Below are positions 8,915-17,236 of a DNA stretch of 41,146 bases, one piece after another. Every line of letters begins with the position of its first letter. The stretch's first letter is position 1. The translations under genes were made by a program, and so were the position numbers. The stretch spans positions 1 to 41,146 of the forward strand of contig CAYGVJ010000034.1 in assembly GCA_964353255.1 (NCBI GenBank), given 5' to 3'. The stretch comes from VFZS01 sp964353255 (GTDB lineage Bacteria; Acidobacteriota; Terriglobia; Bryobacterales; Bryobacteraceae). The notes beneath the pieces were generated by a model, which saw only the letters and a program-made list of their open reading frames with translations, made no database searches and was not told the origin of the DNA.

Positions 8915-9712
8915 TTACCGAAATGTGGGCGGCGCGGTTGCGGCGGGCAGACGATGCCGGAGCAGCCACACCCCGCCCGCCAGCAGCGCCAGCGCCAGCC
9001 ACTGCTCGGCCAGCAGCGGGCCCAAGTACGGGTTGGCCTCCAGATGCGCCCGCACAAACTCCACCAGGAAGCGCAGCGCGGGATACAACACCAGGTATAG
9101 GCCGATCACCTGACCGGGCCGGTGCGGCCGGTGAAAGCGGCGATACAGGATCGCGAAGATGACGGCCTCGCCCGCCGCCTCGTAGAGTTGGGTGGGGTGT
9201 AGAGGAACACCAAGGGGCGTTCCGAAGAGCTCGTTCGTCAAGGGGTTGGTGAAAGTCACCGCCCAGGGAAGGTCCGCAGGCTGGCCCCAGCAACAACCCG
9301 CCAGGAAGCATCCCACCCGCCCGATGGCGTGGCCCAGCGCAATGGCCGGCGCGAACACGTCGGCCACCGCCAGGAACGACAGGCGCTTCCGGCGAACGTA
9401 GAAGTAAGCCACCGCCAGGGCGGAGATCAAGCCGCCGAAGAAAACCCCCGCCGCCCGGAAGGTATTCAGGCTGAGGATCTCGCCAGGGTTGCGGAGGTAG
9501 AAGTCCAGATCCGCCAGCACCATCAGCAGCTTGGCGCCGGCCAGCGCGGAAAGCGCCGCGTAGATGCCGAGGTTCAAAACCGCCTCGCCGTCCAGACCCG
9601 CTTTCCGGCCCGAGCGCACGGCCATCCACAGACCCACCAGGACGGCCAGCACGATCACGACGCCGTAGCTCGACTGAAAGTAGCTGCCGATCCGGAAGAT
9701 GACGGGAAACAC
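8915..9712 (-). CDS. lgt: Prolipoprotein diacylglyceryl transferase
   Basis: A 265-residue integral membrane enzyme that transfers diacylglycerol from phosphatidylglycerol to the lipobox cysteine of prolipoproteins, the first step of lipoprotein maturation. The Lgt signature HAIGRVGCFLAGCCWG lies at 128-143 and HPTQLYE at 172-178; about seven hydrophobic helices are visible. The start is GTG 9712, immediately after the TGA of lspA, so the two are very likely translationally coupled. Having lgt beside lspA groups two successive steps of one pathway. Confidence 0.96.
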   Translation of the reverse strand: MFPVIFRIGSYFQSSYGVVIVLAVLVGLWMAVRSGRKAGLDGEAVLNLGIYAALSALAGAKLLMVLADLDFYLRNPGEILSLNTFRAAGVFFGGLISALAVAYFYVRRKRLSFLAVADVFAPAIALGHAIGRVGCFLAGCCWGQPADLPWAVTFTNPLTNELFGTPLGVPLHPTQLYEAAGEAVIFAILYRRFHRPHRPGQVIGLYLVLYPALRFLVEFVRAHLEANPYLGPLLAEQWLALALLAGGVWLLRHRLPAATAPPTFR

Positions 9713-10219
9713 TCAGGCCCCCTGTCCCGCGCGCCTCGAACGCCACATGTCCCATAACGCCAGCGCGGCCCCGGCGGTGATCGCGGTGTCGGCCAGGTTG
9801 AACGCTGGCCAGCGGAACTCACCGGCATACAGTTCCAGGAAATCGACCACCGCGCCGCGCCGCGCCCGGTCGTAGAGATTGCCCAGCGCGCCCCCGGCGA
9901 TCAGCGCCAGCCCGAAACGCAGACGGCCGCTGGTCCCCGGCCGTCCGCCGGAATGCCACAGCCAGACCGAAATCACCACCGCCGCGCCCGCCGAGAGCGC
10001 GATCAGCAGCCACATGGCCAGCTCGGACTCCACCCCCGCCAGCAGGCTGAAGGCCGCGCCGCGGTTCTCGGTCCGGATCAGGTTGAAAAAGCCCGGGATT
10101 ACGGCGCGAGTTTCCCCGCCGCCGAGCTGGCTCTCCACCAGCCACTTCGACAGCCGGTCCAGCAGGAACACCGCCCCTACCGCAGCGAAAGCCGGCCAGC
10201 GCCCCGCTCGATCAGCCAT
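9713..10219 (-). CDS. lspA: Lipoprotein signal peptidase (signal peptidase II)
   Basis: A 168-residue aspartic membrane protease that removes the signal peptide from lipidated prolipoproteins. The catalytic aspartates sit in the conserved boxes GNLYDRARRGAVVDF (D126) and FNLADTAITAG (D144). The family motif ENRGAAFSLL is at 51-60 and four hydrophobic segments are visible. It overlaps the ileS stop codon by 8 bp. The ileS-lspA order is widespread in bacteria. Confidence 0.96.
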   Translation of the reverse strand: MADRAGRWPAFAAVGAVFLLDRLSKWLVESQLGGGETRAVIPGFFNLIRTENRGAAFSLLAGVESELAMWLLIALSAGAAVVISVWLWHSGGRPGTSGRLRFGLALIAGGALGNLYDRARRGAVVDFLELYAGEFRWPAFNLADTAITAGAALALWDMWRSRRAGQGA

Positions 10220-13025
10220 TCAGGATTTCCGTCACGGCCTCCACGCAGGCCGGGCAGATAGTGGGCCACTGGCGGTGGGCGCCCACCTCGGTCGAGTACT
10301 TCCAGCAGCGTTCGCACTTGGTCCCCGCCGCCCGCTCGACCTCGACCGAAAATGCGCCGCCCTCCAGCGCGACCTGCGAAACGATGAACAGCCCCGGCAG
10401 CTCCTGGCGGTACTCCTCCAGCAGGGGGAACAGGTCACCGCCCGCGCGCAGGCGCACGCGGGCCTCCAGCGGCGCGCCGATCAGCTTCTCCTGGCGCGCC
10501 GTCTCCAGGCTCTTGAGCACCCGATCCCGGACCTCGATCAGCCGCTCCCAGTCCCCGGCGCGCCGGAGCTGCTCGTCGGAGAGCCCCGCGGTCAGCTCGG
10601 CAGCTTCCGGGAACAGCGCCAGATGCACGCTGTCCGGGGCGCCGGCGGCCTTCTTGAGGTGTCCCCAAACCTCCTCGGTGGTGAAGCTCAGCAGCGGAGC
10701 CAGTAGCCGCACCAGGGCGTGAGTGAGGCGGTAGAGCGCGGTCTGGGCGCTCCGCCGGGCCGCCGAGCGCGGTGCCGCCGTGTAGAGCCGGTCCTTCAGC
10801 ACGTCGAAATACAGCGCGCTGAGGGTGACGGTGGCGAAGTCGTAGACCGCGTGGTAGACCCGGTGGAAAGCGTAGTCTTCATAGGCGCCGCGGCAGTCGC
10901 GCACCAGTTGCGCGGCCCGCACCAGGATCCATTGGTCCAGCGCGAGCAAGTCGCCCCCGGGCACGGCGTCGCGCTCGGGGTCGAAATCCGCCAGGTTGCC
11001 CAGCGCCCAGCGGAACGTGTTGCGCAACTTGCGATAGGCTTCCGAGAGCCGCTCCAGGATGGTGTCGGACATCCGCGCGTCGTCGGTGAACTCGACCGAG
11101 GCCGCCCACAGGCGCAGCACCTCGGCGCCGCACTTCTCGATGATCTGCTGGGGCGCAACGTAGTTGCCCAGCGACTTGGACATGGCGCGGCCCTCGGCGT
11201 CCAGGGTCCAGCCATGGGTGGCGCACTGGCCGTAGGGCGCGCCGCCCCGCAGTCCTACCCCCACCAGCAGCGAGCTCTGGAACCAGCCGCGGTATTGGTC
11301 GGGGCCTTCGATGTAGAGGTCCGAGGGCCAGGGCAGCCCGTAGGCCTCGTTCAGCACGGCCAGGTGACTGGAACCGGACTCGAACCACACGTCCAGAATG
11401 TCGCTCTCTTTGCGGAACTCCCCGCCGCCGCAACGGGCGCAGCGTGCGTCGGGCCCCGCCAGTTCGGAGGCCGGGCGGTCGTACCAGACGTCGGCCGTGT
11501 GCCGGGCGAACAGGTTCACGACGCCCTCCAGCACCCGGCGGTCGGTGAGCGGCTCGCCGCAGCGCTCGCAGTAGAAGACGATGATGGGCACGCCCCAGGC
11601 TCGCTGGCGGGAAATGCACCAGTCGGGGCGGGTGGCGATCATGTTTGAGATGCGTTCCTCACCCCAGGTGGGGAGCCAGCGCACCTGCCGGACGGCTTCC
11701 AGAGCGGCCTGCCGCAACCCGTTCCGCTCCATGCCGATGAACCACTGCTCGGTGGCCCGGAAAATCGTCGGGTTGTGGCAGCGCCAGCAGTGCGGGTAAC
11801 TGTGTTCCAGCGTCTCCTGGGCCAGCAGCGCGCCCCGGGCCGCCAGCAGGTCCACCACTACGGGATTGGCCTCCCAGACGGTCTTGCCGATCAGCTCTTC
11901 GGGAAGGCGGCCGGCCGCGCCCTCCGCATGGTAGAAGCGCCCGGCGCCGTCCACCGGACAATAAATCCCAATGCCGTACTCGAGCCCCGTGAGGTGATCC
12001 TCATGGCCATGACCGGGAGCTGTGTGCACGGCCCCGGTGCCCTGTTCCAGCGTCACGTAGTCAGCCAGCACGCCCACCGAGTCCCGCTCCACAAAAGGGT
12101 GCCGGAACACCGCGCCTTCCAGCCGTGCCCCGGGAATCCGCGCCAGCACGCGGGTCTGGCCCCAGCCGCACTGGGCGGCGGTGACCTCCACCAGCGGCGC
12201 GGCCACCAGATAGACTTCGCCGCTCGCTTCCACTGCGGCGTACTCCAGCTTCGGGTGGAACGCGATGGCCATGTTCGCCGGGATGGTCCACGGTGTGGTG
12301 GTCCAGATGACGCCCCACAGACGCCGGCCCGCCAACGCCGGGTCGATCTTCGCCGGCTCCGAGACCAGCGGAAAGCGCACCCAGATGGAGGGACTAAGGT
12401 GGTTCTCGTATTCGACCTCCGCCTCCGCCAGCGCGGTGCGGCACCGGATACACCAATGGACGGGTTTGAGGCCCTTGTAGATGTAGCCGCGGTCCAGGAA
12501 TTCCACAAACGCCCGAGCCACGGCCGCCTCGTAGTCGGGGGTCATCGTCAGGTAAGGATTGTCCCAGCGGCCCAGCACGCCCAGGCGCTTGAAGTCGCGC
12601 CGCTGTATGTCCATCCACTTCACGGCGTACTGGCGGCACTCCTGGCGGATCTGGGAGACGCTCATCTGGGCCTTGCGCGGGCCCAGTTCGCCCTCCACCT
12701 TGATCTCGATGGGCAGGCCGTGGCAATCCCAGCCGGGCACGAAAGGCGCGTCGAAGCCGGCCATGCTCTTGGACTTGACGATGAAGTCCTTGAGGATCTT
12801 GTTGAAGGCGGTGCCGGAGTGAATCACCCCGTTGGCGTAGGGCGGCCCGTCGTGCAGCACGAAAATCGGCCGGCCCGCCCGCGCCTGCCGGATCCGGTCA
12901 TAAAGGCGCCCCTCCTCCCACCCGGCCAGGATCTTCGGCTCGGTCTGCGGCAGGTTCGCCTTCATCGAGAACGCGGTGCGCGGCAGGTTGACCGTCTTCT
13001 TCAGATCGACTGGATCTTGTTGCAT
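10212..13025 (-). CDS. ileS: Isoleucyl-tRNA synthetase
   Basis: A 937-residue class I aminoacyl-tRNA synthetase charging tRNA-Ile. The HIGH box is HSGT (residues 69-72, in PYANGVIHSGTAF) and the KMSKS box is AMSKS (near 613, in GRAMSKSLGN). The editing domain lies between them, and a C-terminal zinc finger CERCWKY...CPAC is at about 904-927. Length and order are normal for bacterial IleRS. A -10-like TATAAT at 13041-13046 lies upstream. First gene of the ileS-lspA-lgt unit. Identification is certain; the altered signature boxes are noted as a finding. Confidence 0.97.
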   Translation of the reverse strand: MQQDPVDLKKTVNLPRTAFSMKANLPQTEPKILAGWEEGRLYDRIRQARAGRPIFVLHDGPPYANGVIHSGTAFNKILKDFIVKSKSMAGFDAPFVPGWDCHGLPIEIKVEGELGPRKAQMSVSQIRQECRQYAVKWMDIQRRDFKRLGVLGRWDNPYLTMTPDYEAAVARAFVEFLDRGYIYKGLKPVHWCIRCRTALAEAEVEYENHLSPSIWVRFPLVSEPAKIDPALAGRRLWGVIWTTTPWTIPANMAIAFHPKLEYAAVEASGEVYLVAAPLVEVTAAQCGWGQTRVLARIPGARLEGAVFRHPFVERDSVGVLADYVTLEQGTGAVHTAPGHGHEDHLTGLEYGIGIYCPVDGAGRFYHAEGAAGRLPEELIGKTVWEANPVVVDLLAARGALLAQETLEHSYPHCWRCHNPTIFRATEQWFIGMERNGLRQAALEAVRQVRWLPTWGEERISNMIATRPDWCISRQRAWGVPIIVFYCERCGEPLTDRRVLEGVVNLFARHTADVWYDRPASELAGPDARCARCGGGEFRKESDILDVWFESGSSHLAVLNEAYGLPWPSDLYIEGPDQYRGWFQSSLLVGVGLRGGAPYGQCATHGWTLDAEGRAMSKSLGNYVAPQQIIEKCGAEVLRLWAASVEFTDDARMSDTILERLSEAYRKLRNTFRWALGNLADFDPERDAVPGGDLLALDQWILVRAAQLVRDCRGAYEDYAFHRVYHAVYDFATVTLSALYFDVLKDRLYTAAPRSAARRSAQTALYRLTHALVRLLAPLLSFTTEEVWGHLKKAAGAPDSVHLALFPEAAELTAGLSDEQLRRAGDWERLIEVRDRVLKSLETARQEKLIGAPLEARVRLRAGGDLFPLLEEYRQELPGLFIVSQVALEGGAFSVEVERAAGTKCERCWKYSTEVGAHRQWPTICPACVEAVTEILNG

Positions 13026-13040
13026 CGCGGGGTCTTTTCA

Positions 13041-13046
13041 TTATAG
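13041..13046 (-). promoter_or_regulatory. Candidate -10 box (TATAAT) of ileS
   Basis: A consensus TATAAT reads leftwards 15 nt before ATG 13025, giving a predicted leader of about 8 nt. No T-box leader or specifier hairpin fits in this short leader, so tRNA-sensing attenuation is unlikely here. Confidence 0.45.
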
Positions 13047-13126
13047 CCGTGGTCGCCGCGCCCCGGTCCGCTGTCCCGCTCAGCCGCCTGCTGAAAAAGC
13101 CGACTTCTGCTCAAGGGTGGTGACTG

Positions 13127-13164
13127 CTGTGTGGGACAGGCGGTTTCGCCTGTCGGCCACACAG
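13127..13164. repeat. Palindromic repeat-like hairpin
   Basis: The left arm CTGTGTGGGACAGGCG (13127-13142) pairs with the right arm at 13147-13164 across a 4-nt loop, interrupted only by a GG bulge at 13155-13156. This is a REP-like palindrome in the spacer upstream of ileS and the amidohydrolase remnant. No T-run follows it. Confidence 0.5.
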
Positions 13165-13203
13165 GCTGCTATTGTCAAGGAACTTGCGGGACAGAACACT
13201 AGC

Positions 13204-13421
13204 ATGGTACGCATGGTGCAGCGGTGCGCTCTGGTTGTATTCCTTGCGCTGGCCGCCGGGCTGCCCGGGCTCATCGACAGCCACCTGCATGCGGTGATGT
13301 TCGACGCCAGCTAAGTTGTCGTAGTCAACACGCTGGGCCTGAAGGTGAGCAGCATCACCCGCAACACGCCTGACCCGCCGCAGGGCCCCATCGTCAAGGA
13401 CGAGAAAGGCGAGCTTAGCGG
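13204..13421 (+). pseudogene. Decayed amidohydrolase fragment
   Basis: The frame starts at ATG 13204 with a signal-peptide-like stretch (RCALVVFLALAAG). It then jumps to LPGLIDSHLHA, matching residues 81-91 of the intact amidohydrolase at 14074, skips residues 92-157, and resumes at VMFDAS. A TAA replaces the Tyr codon at 13312-13314. Homology continues in frame (VVVVNTLGLKVSSITR, then NTPDPPQGPIVKDEKGEL) to about 13421 and ends. It is therefore a paralogue remnant with two in-frame deletions and a stop. The remainder of 13026-13438 has no other gene. Confidence 0.85.
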
Positions 13422-13438
13422 AGCCTCCGAACAGGCCT

Positions 13439-13954
13439 CTACTTCTTCTTCTTCGCTGGAGCGGCGGGCTTTTCCGGAGCCGGCAGAGGAAGGTCGGAGT
13501 TCCAGATGTCCCGCACAACCTTCCACGACCCGTCGGCCTGCTTGCGGTAGATTGTCAGGTACTTGCCGTGGTCCTCGATGGGCGCCGCCCCGGCCGGGGT
13601 CACGGTCACCGAGTAAGTCCCACGGTCGTAAGCCAGGTCCCCTCGTCCCTCGATTTCCAATGACTTCATTTGGAAGTTGGATACCGGCGGAGGGGCCTCC
13701 ATCCAGGCCTGGATCGCGGCACTGCCCTGAAGCGCCGCCTGGTTGGGCGGCAGTACCGTGGCGTCGTCGGCATAGAGGGCCACTGCCCCTTTCGAGTCTT
13801 TTGCGTTCGTCAGCTTCGCATAGTTCTCGCCAGCCTGGCGAATCGCGGTCTGATCGGCCTCCGACAGCCCGGCCGGCCCCTGCGGGGCCTGGCATCCGAT
13901 GCTGAATCCCAGGCCCATCACGATGCACAACGCCAGAACTACTCTCTTTTTCAT
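13439..13954 (-). CDS. SnoaL/DUF4440-like lipoprotein
   Basis: A 171-residue protein starting at ATG 13954 behind a strong Shine-Dalgarno (GGGGAGGAGG). The open frame extends further upstream, but this start begins with a clean lipoprotein signal peptide: MKKRVV, a hydrophobic stretch, and the lipobox SIGC. The mature part has the NTF2/SnoaL-like fold pattern of DUF4440 (QAGENYAKLTNAKDSKGAVALYA, DDATVLPPN, and DHGKYLTIYRKQADGSWKV). The C-terminus is a low-complexity Pro/Ala/Lys tail ending KKKK. It could bind a small ligand or be enzymatic; no substrate is indicated. It is divergent from the amidohydrolase. Confidence 0.8.
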   Translation of the reverse strand: MKKRVVLALCIVMGLGFSIGCQAPQGPAGLSEADQTAIRQAGENYAKLTNAKDSKGAVALYADDATVLPPNQAALQGSAAIQAWMEAPPPVSNFQMKSLEIEGRGDLAYDRGTYSVTVTPAGAAPIEDHGKYLTIYRKQADGSWKVVRDIWNSDLPLPAPEKPAAPAKKKK

Positions 13955-14060
13955 TGCATTCGCCTCCTCCCCAGGATTTCCGTCCTGAGTAGCTCCAAGT
14001 ATACACCCGTTCTTCCTGCCAGCCCCCAGTGCGGAGCCGCAATCTGCGCAGCTTCTGAGA

Positions 14061-14066
14061 TAGAAT
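14061..14066 (+). promoter_or_regulatory. Candidate -10 box (TAGAAT), leaderless
   Basis: TAGAAT lies 7 nt before ATG 14074 of the amidohydrolase, placing the predicted transcript start at the initiation codon. There is no Shine-Dalgarno, which fits leaderless expression. Confidence 0.45.
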
Positions 14067-14073
14067 CCAGTCA

Positions 14074-15786
14074 ATGCTAAGACTCAGCGCTTTCGCGTTT
14101 TTCTGGCTGGCCTCCGCCGCCGCCCTGACCGGCGCGGATGCCGACCTGATCCTCCACAACGGCAAGATCGTCACCGTGGACAAGCAGTTCTCGATCCGCC
14201 AGGCGGTGGCCATCAAGAACGGCAAGATCACCGCGGTCGGCGAGAGCAAGGCCGTGCTCGCCGCCGAGCGCGGCCCCAAGACCCAGGTCATCGACCTGGG
14301 TGGGCGCACGGTGCTGCCCGGGCTGATCGACAGCCACCTGCATGCGCTCGAAGGCGGCCTGAGCGAGTTTCGCGGCCCGGTGCCGCCGCTGGATTCCTAT
14401 GCGGCGATCCAAGGCTTCATCCGCGAGCAGACGCGCAAGACGCCCAAGGGCGAATGGATCGTCGTGCCGCGCACCTTCCCCACGCGCGTAAAGGAAATGC
14501 GCATGCCCACCCGCGAACTACTGGACGTGGCCACCGAGCATCCGGTGATGTTTGACGCCAGCTACGTCGTCGTAGTCAACACGCTGGGCCTGAAAGTGAG
14601 CGGCATCACCCGCGATACGCCCGACCCGCCGCAGGGCGCCATCGTCAAGGACGACAAGGGCGAGCCCAACGGCATGCTGCGCAACGCCCAGTCGCTGCTC
14701 AAGGGGCTGCGTCGCGATGCGGGCTTCAGCGAGGCCGAGAAGCTGGCGGCCCTCGAGAAGATGCTGCGGCTCTATGTCCAGGCGGGCCTGACCGAGATCG
14801 GCGACGGCATGGTGACCGACGAGAGATTCGCGCTCTACCAGAAGCTGAAGGCCGCCGGCCGCCTTCCCATCCGCGTGGTGATGACCTGGTGGCAGGATGC
14901 GGCGCGGCCCACCGAAGAGCTCCTCAGCGAGATCCGCTCTGCGCGCTACCGGCCCCTGGCCGGCGACGACTGGCTGAAGTTCGGTGCTTACAAGGTGAAC
15001 GTGGACGGCGGCATGACCATTGGCACCGCTTACCAACGCCAGCCGTATCCGCCGCCGGGCAGGCAGTTGTACGGGCATATCAGTCCCGGCTATCGCGGGC
15101 AGCTCTTCGAGCCTCCCGACAAGCTGCTGGCCCTCATGCGTGCCGCCCGCGATCAGGGGTGGGCTTTGTCGGCTCATTGCCAGGGCGGCGGCGCCATCGA
15201 CGGCTTTCTCGACACTCTGGAGACCCTCGACCGCGAGCGCCCTATCGCCCCCTCGCGCTCGCACCTGATCCATGCCAGCTTTCAAAGCCCCGAGGCTATC
15301 CAGCGCATGAAGCGAATGGGCATCCTGGCCGACGTGCAGGCCGCCTGGCTGCATCTGGACATCCCGGCTCTGGAAAAGGTTTTCGGCTACGACGCGCTAC
15401 GGCACTTCTTCCCGCTGCGCTCATACATCGATGCGGGCATCATCGTGGCCGGCGGCAGCGACCACATGATCCTCCACGACAAGAACCGCGCCATCAACCC
15501 CTTCAATCCCTTCCACGGCCTGTGGATCTCGGTCACACGCCAGACCAGCGGCGGCAGGGTGTTCCACCCCGAAGAGAAAATCACCCGCGAAGAGGCGCTC
15601 AAGACCTACACGATCTGGGCCGCTTACCGGCACTTCGCTGAGCGCGTCAAAGGCTCCATCGAGCCCGGCAAGCTGGCCGACCTGACGGTGATCGACCGCG
15701 ACTACCTCACCTGCCCGGAGGCGGAGATCAAGGCGATCGAGCCGGTGATGGTGGTTGTTGGCGGGAAGATCGCCTGGCGGCGGTAG
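14074..15786 (+). CDS. Secreted amidohydrolase (amidohydrolase_3, YtcJ-like)
   Basis: A 570-residue metal-dependent hydrolase. The signal peptide is residues 1-20 (LSAFAFFWLASAAALTG). The N-terminal beta-sandwich strand DLILHNGKIVTVD is followed by the metal-binding HxH at H88/H90 (LIDSHLHA). Later candidate ligands are SAHCQGGG, HLIHASF and GGSDHMI. The C-terminal strands end GKIAWRR. The family cleaves amide or ester bonds of varied small molecules; the substrate cannot be inferred. Parts of this gene's sequence are repeated at 13204, 19550 and 20463, and the gene borders a run of toxin-antitoxin cargo. The start is likely leaderless. Confidence 0.92.
   Translation: MLRLSAFAFFWLASAAALTGADADLILHNGKIVTVDKQFSIRQAVAIKNGKITAVGESKAVLAAERGPKTQVIDLGGRTVLPGLIDSHLHALEGGLSEFRGPVPPLDSYAAIQGFIREQTRKTPKGEWIVVPRTFPTRVKEMRMPTRELLDVATEHPVMFDASYVVVVNTLGLKVSGITRDTPDPPQGAIVKDDKGEPNGMLRNAQSLLKGLRRDAGFSEAEKLAALEKMLRLYVQAGLTEIGDGMVTDERFALYQKLKAAGRLPIRVVMTWWQDAARPTEELLSEIRSARYRPLAGDDWLKFGAYKVNVDGGMTIGTAYQRQPYPPPGRQLYGHISPGYRGQLFEPPDKLLALMRAARDQGWALSAHCQGGGAIDGFLDTLETLDRERPIAPSRSHLIHASFQSPEAIQRMKRMGILADVQAAWLHLDIPALEKVFGYDALRHFFPLRSYIDAGIIVAGGSDHMILHDKNRAINPFNPFHGLWISVTRQTSGGRVFHPEEKITREEALKTYTIWAAYRHFAERVKGSIEPGKLADLTVIDRDYLTCPEAEIKAIEPVMVVVGGKIAWRR
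15613..15780 (+). repeat. Repeat B, copy 1 (amidohydrolase 3' end)
   Basis: These 168 bp, the last coding part of the intact amidohydrolase, recur at 19550-19717 in the same orientation with about 16 mismatches counted by eye. Ten of these fall in the final 18-bp variable patch. The last 33 bp also resemble 20463-20495. Confidence 0.9.
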
Positions 15787-15847
15787 GTCTTTGGAGACCA
15801 TGGTGGCAGAACCGACAGCGCGTTAGACTTGTTCCGCCTAACCCCGT

Positions 15848-15853
15848 TATACT
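15848..15853 (+). promoter_or_regulatory. Candidate -10 box (TATACT), leaderless
   Basis: TATACT lies 7 nt before ATG 15861 of the first antitoxin gene. As for the amidohydrolase, the predicted transcript starts at the initiation codon. Confidence 0.4.
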
Positions 15854-15860
15854 GGTTCCG

Positions 15861-16118
15861 ATGACGGTCCACCTCTCACCTCACGGCCAGCAACTGCTCG
15901 AAGCCGCGCTCGCCCGAGGTGTGGGCCGCTCGCCCGAGGAAGTCGTCGAACGGGCTCTCGAAGCGACGACCGGTGGGGCGGCTACGGTTTCCGATGAGGA
16001 GCGGGAACGGCGCCGCCAGGCCGTCGCCGGCATTCTCGCTTTCCGGGAAAAACACCATCTCACCCTGGGTCCCGGCCTCCGCATCCAAGACTTGGTCCAT
16101 GAGGGCCACAAGTATTGA
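15861..16118 (+). CDS. Antitoxin of VapBC-type pair 1
   Basis: An 85-residue antitoxin. The N-terminal half (VHLSPHGQQLLEAALARGVG, then SPEEVVERAL) has the shape of a ribbon-helix-helix/ParD-like DNA-binding domain. The charged C-terminal half (DEERERRRQAVAGILAFREK) is the likely toxin-wrapping segment. Its stop codon overlaps the TTG start of the PIN toxin. Such antitoxins neutralise the toxin and repress their own operon. The family within the RHH class is uncertain. Confidence 0.8.
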   Translation: MTVHLSPHGQQLLEAALARGVGRSPEEVVERALEATTGGAATVSDEERERRRQAVAGILAFREKHHLTLGPGLRIQDLVHEGHKY

Positions 16119-16537
16119 CCGGTTCGTTCGTCCTCGACGCTTCGATGACCGTGAGCTGGGTGTTTGAGGACGAGTCCACGCCGTTCACTGTGGGCGTCCT
16201 CAAGTCCTTGGAGACCGTTCATGCGATTGCGCCCGCGCTTTGGCCCTTTGAAGTGGCAAACGTATTGAGCGCCGCCGAACGTCGGGGCCGCATCAACGCG
16301 GCGGCGCAGGCCGAATTCCTGGAACGGCTGCGGCTGCTGCCGATCGAGATCGAGCGCCGTCCCGCCGTTTGGCTCGCTCAGCAGATTCTGCCGCTGGCGC
16401 GGACTTACCGCCTCAGCGCCTACGACGCCGCCTACCTCGAATTGGCGATTCGCGAGGGACTACCGCTCGCCACGCTCGATGAAGAGCTCCGCCAAGCCGC
16501 CGCGGCCGCCGGCGTAACGCTGGTGGGCGCAACGTGA
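16115..16537 (+). CDS. vapC: VapC-like PIN-domain toxin 1
   Basis: A 140-residue PIN-domain ribonuclease. The acidic catalytic set is visible: D8 (FVLDAS), E46 (PFEVANVL), D104 (SAYDAAYLELA) and D122 (ATLDEEL). VapC toxins cleave tRNA or rRNA and are held inactive by VapB. The start is TTG 16115, sharing bases with the antitoxin TGA, a coupling typical of these operons. The nearest in-frame ATG would remove the first catalytic Asp. Confidence 0.9.
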   Translation: MTGSFVLDASMTVSWVFEDESTPFTVGVLKSLETVHAIAPALWPFEVANVLSAAERRGRINAAAQAEFLERLRLLPIEIERRPAVWLAQQILPLARTYRLSAYDAAYLELAIREGLPLATLDEELRQAAAAAGVTLVGAT

Positions 16538-16577
16538 GCGCTTTGTACTATAAGGAAATTCCCATAGGTTCAAACGC

Positions 16578-17015
16578 ATGGCTGAGACAACCCTCCTTGT
16601 CCGGTTGCATTGGTACGGAGTCAGTGAGGACGATGACCCCCGTTGGAAACATGATCTGGGCCTGTACGCCTACCTTGCGCCAGTGAAGGCTGAAATCTAC
16701 TACATCGGCAAGTGCGACAGGACATCGGTGCGCGGGCGTTGGTGCTACAGCGCCAAGCCCGATGTGTGGGACTGCATTGAGCGTCGATCCAAGACCCACC
16801 GGCACATCGTCGCCGAGATCGAAACCGAGCAACGTCTCACCCGCGCGCTGGTGTCTGACATTGAGAGCCTCCTGATCTACCGCATTCATCGGATTCAGCC
16901 GCTCTGCAACCGTCAGAGCACCGCTTCGCGCGGCAAGTACCGCCGCCCTGGGTTGAGGGTCGAGTGCCGGGGAGCTTGGCCGCTTTCCCAAAAGACATTC
17001 AGGGACGAAGACTGA
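16578..17015 (+). CDS. GIY-YIG-like domain protein
   Basis: A 145-residue protein with a probable divergent GIY-YIG nuclease core. LYAYLAP (29-35) stands for the GIY strand and EIYYIGK (39-45) for YIG. The following Arg (R52/R54 in SVRGRW), a Glu in DIESLLI (E96) and an Asn after IQPLCN (N111) match the conserved R, E and N positions of the family. No additional DNA-binding domain is visible; the C-terminus is short and basic. The gene follows the first VapBC pair by 40 bp. It may be a stand-alone nuclease of mobile or defence context. Fold assignment is by motif only. Confidence 0.6.
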   Translation: MAETTLLVRLHWYGVSEDDDPRWKHDLGLYAYLAPVKAEIYYIGKCDRTSVRGRWCYSAKPDVWDCIERRSKTHRHIVAEIETEQRLTRALVSDIESLLIYRIHRIQPLCNRQSTASRGKYRRPGLRVECRGAWPLSQKTFRDED

Positions 17016-17236
17016 CCCGCGGGCACCGACTTCGCACTGGCCACGCAGGAGAGTACGTGCTTCGCGTTTAAGGCGCTGATCGCTAGGGTCGCCGCCGCCT
17101 GCGCCGGCCTATGGGGATTGCTCTGCCTCGCGGTTCCCATGTGTCTGATTCCAACCTGAAGAGGGATACTTTCGCTTGGTCACGGAGTGTCGCTGCCAAA
17201 CGGCCCCAAAATGGAGGCAGTCGGGTGTATGATGTG

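Noticed and set aside
13026..13126. T-box or other tRNA-sensing leader for ileS
   Set aside because: The predicted leader after TATAAT is only about 8 nt, too short for such a structure.
13955..14074. 40-codon extension of the SnoaL-like lipoprotein
   Set aside because: ATG 13954 has a strong Shine-Dalgarno and starts a clean lipoprotein signal peptide; the extension has neither.
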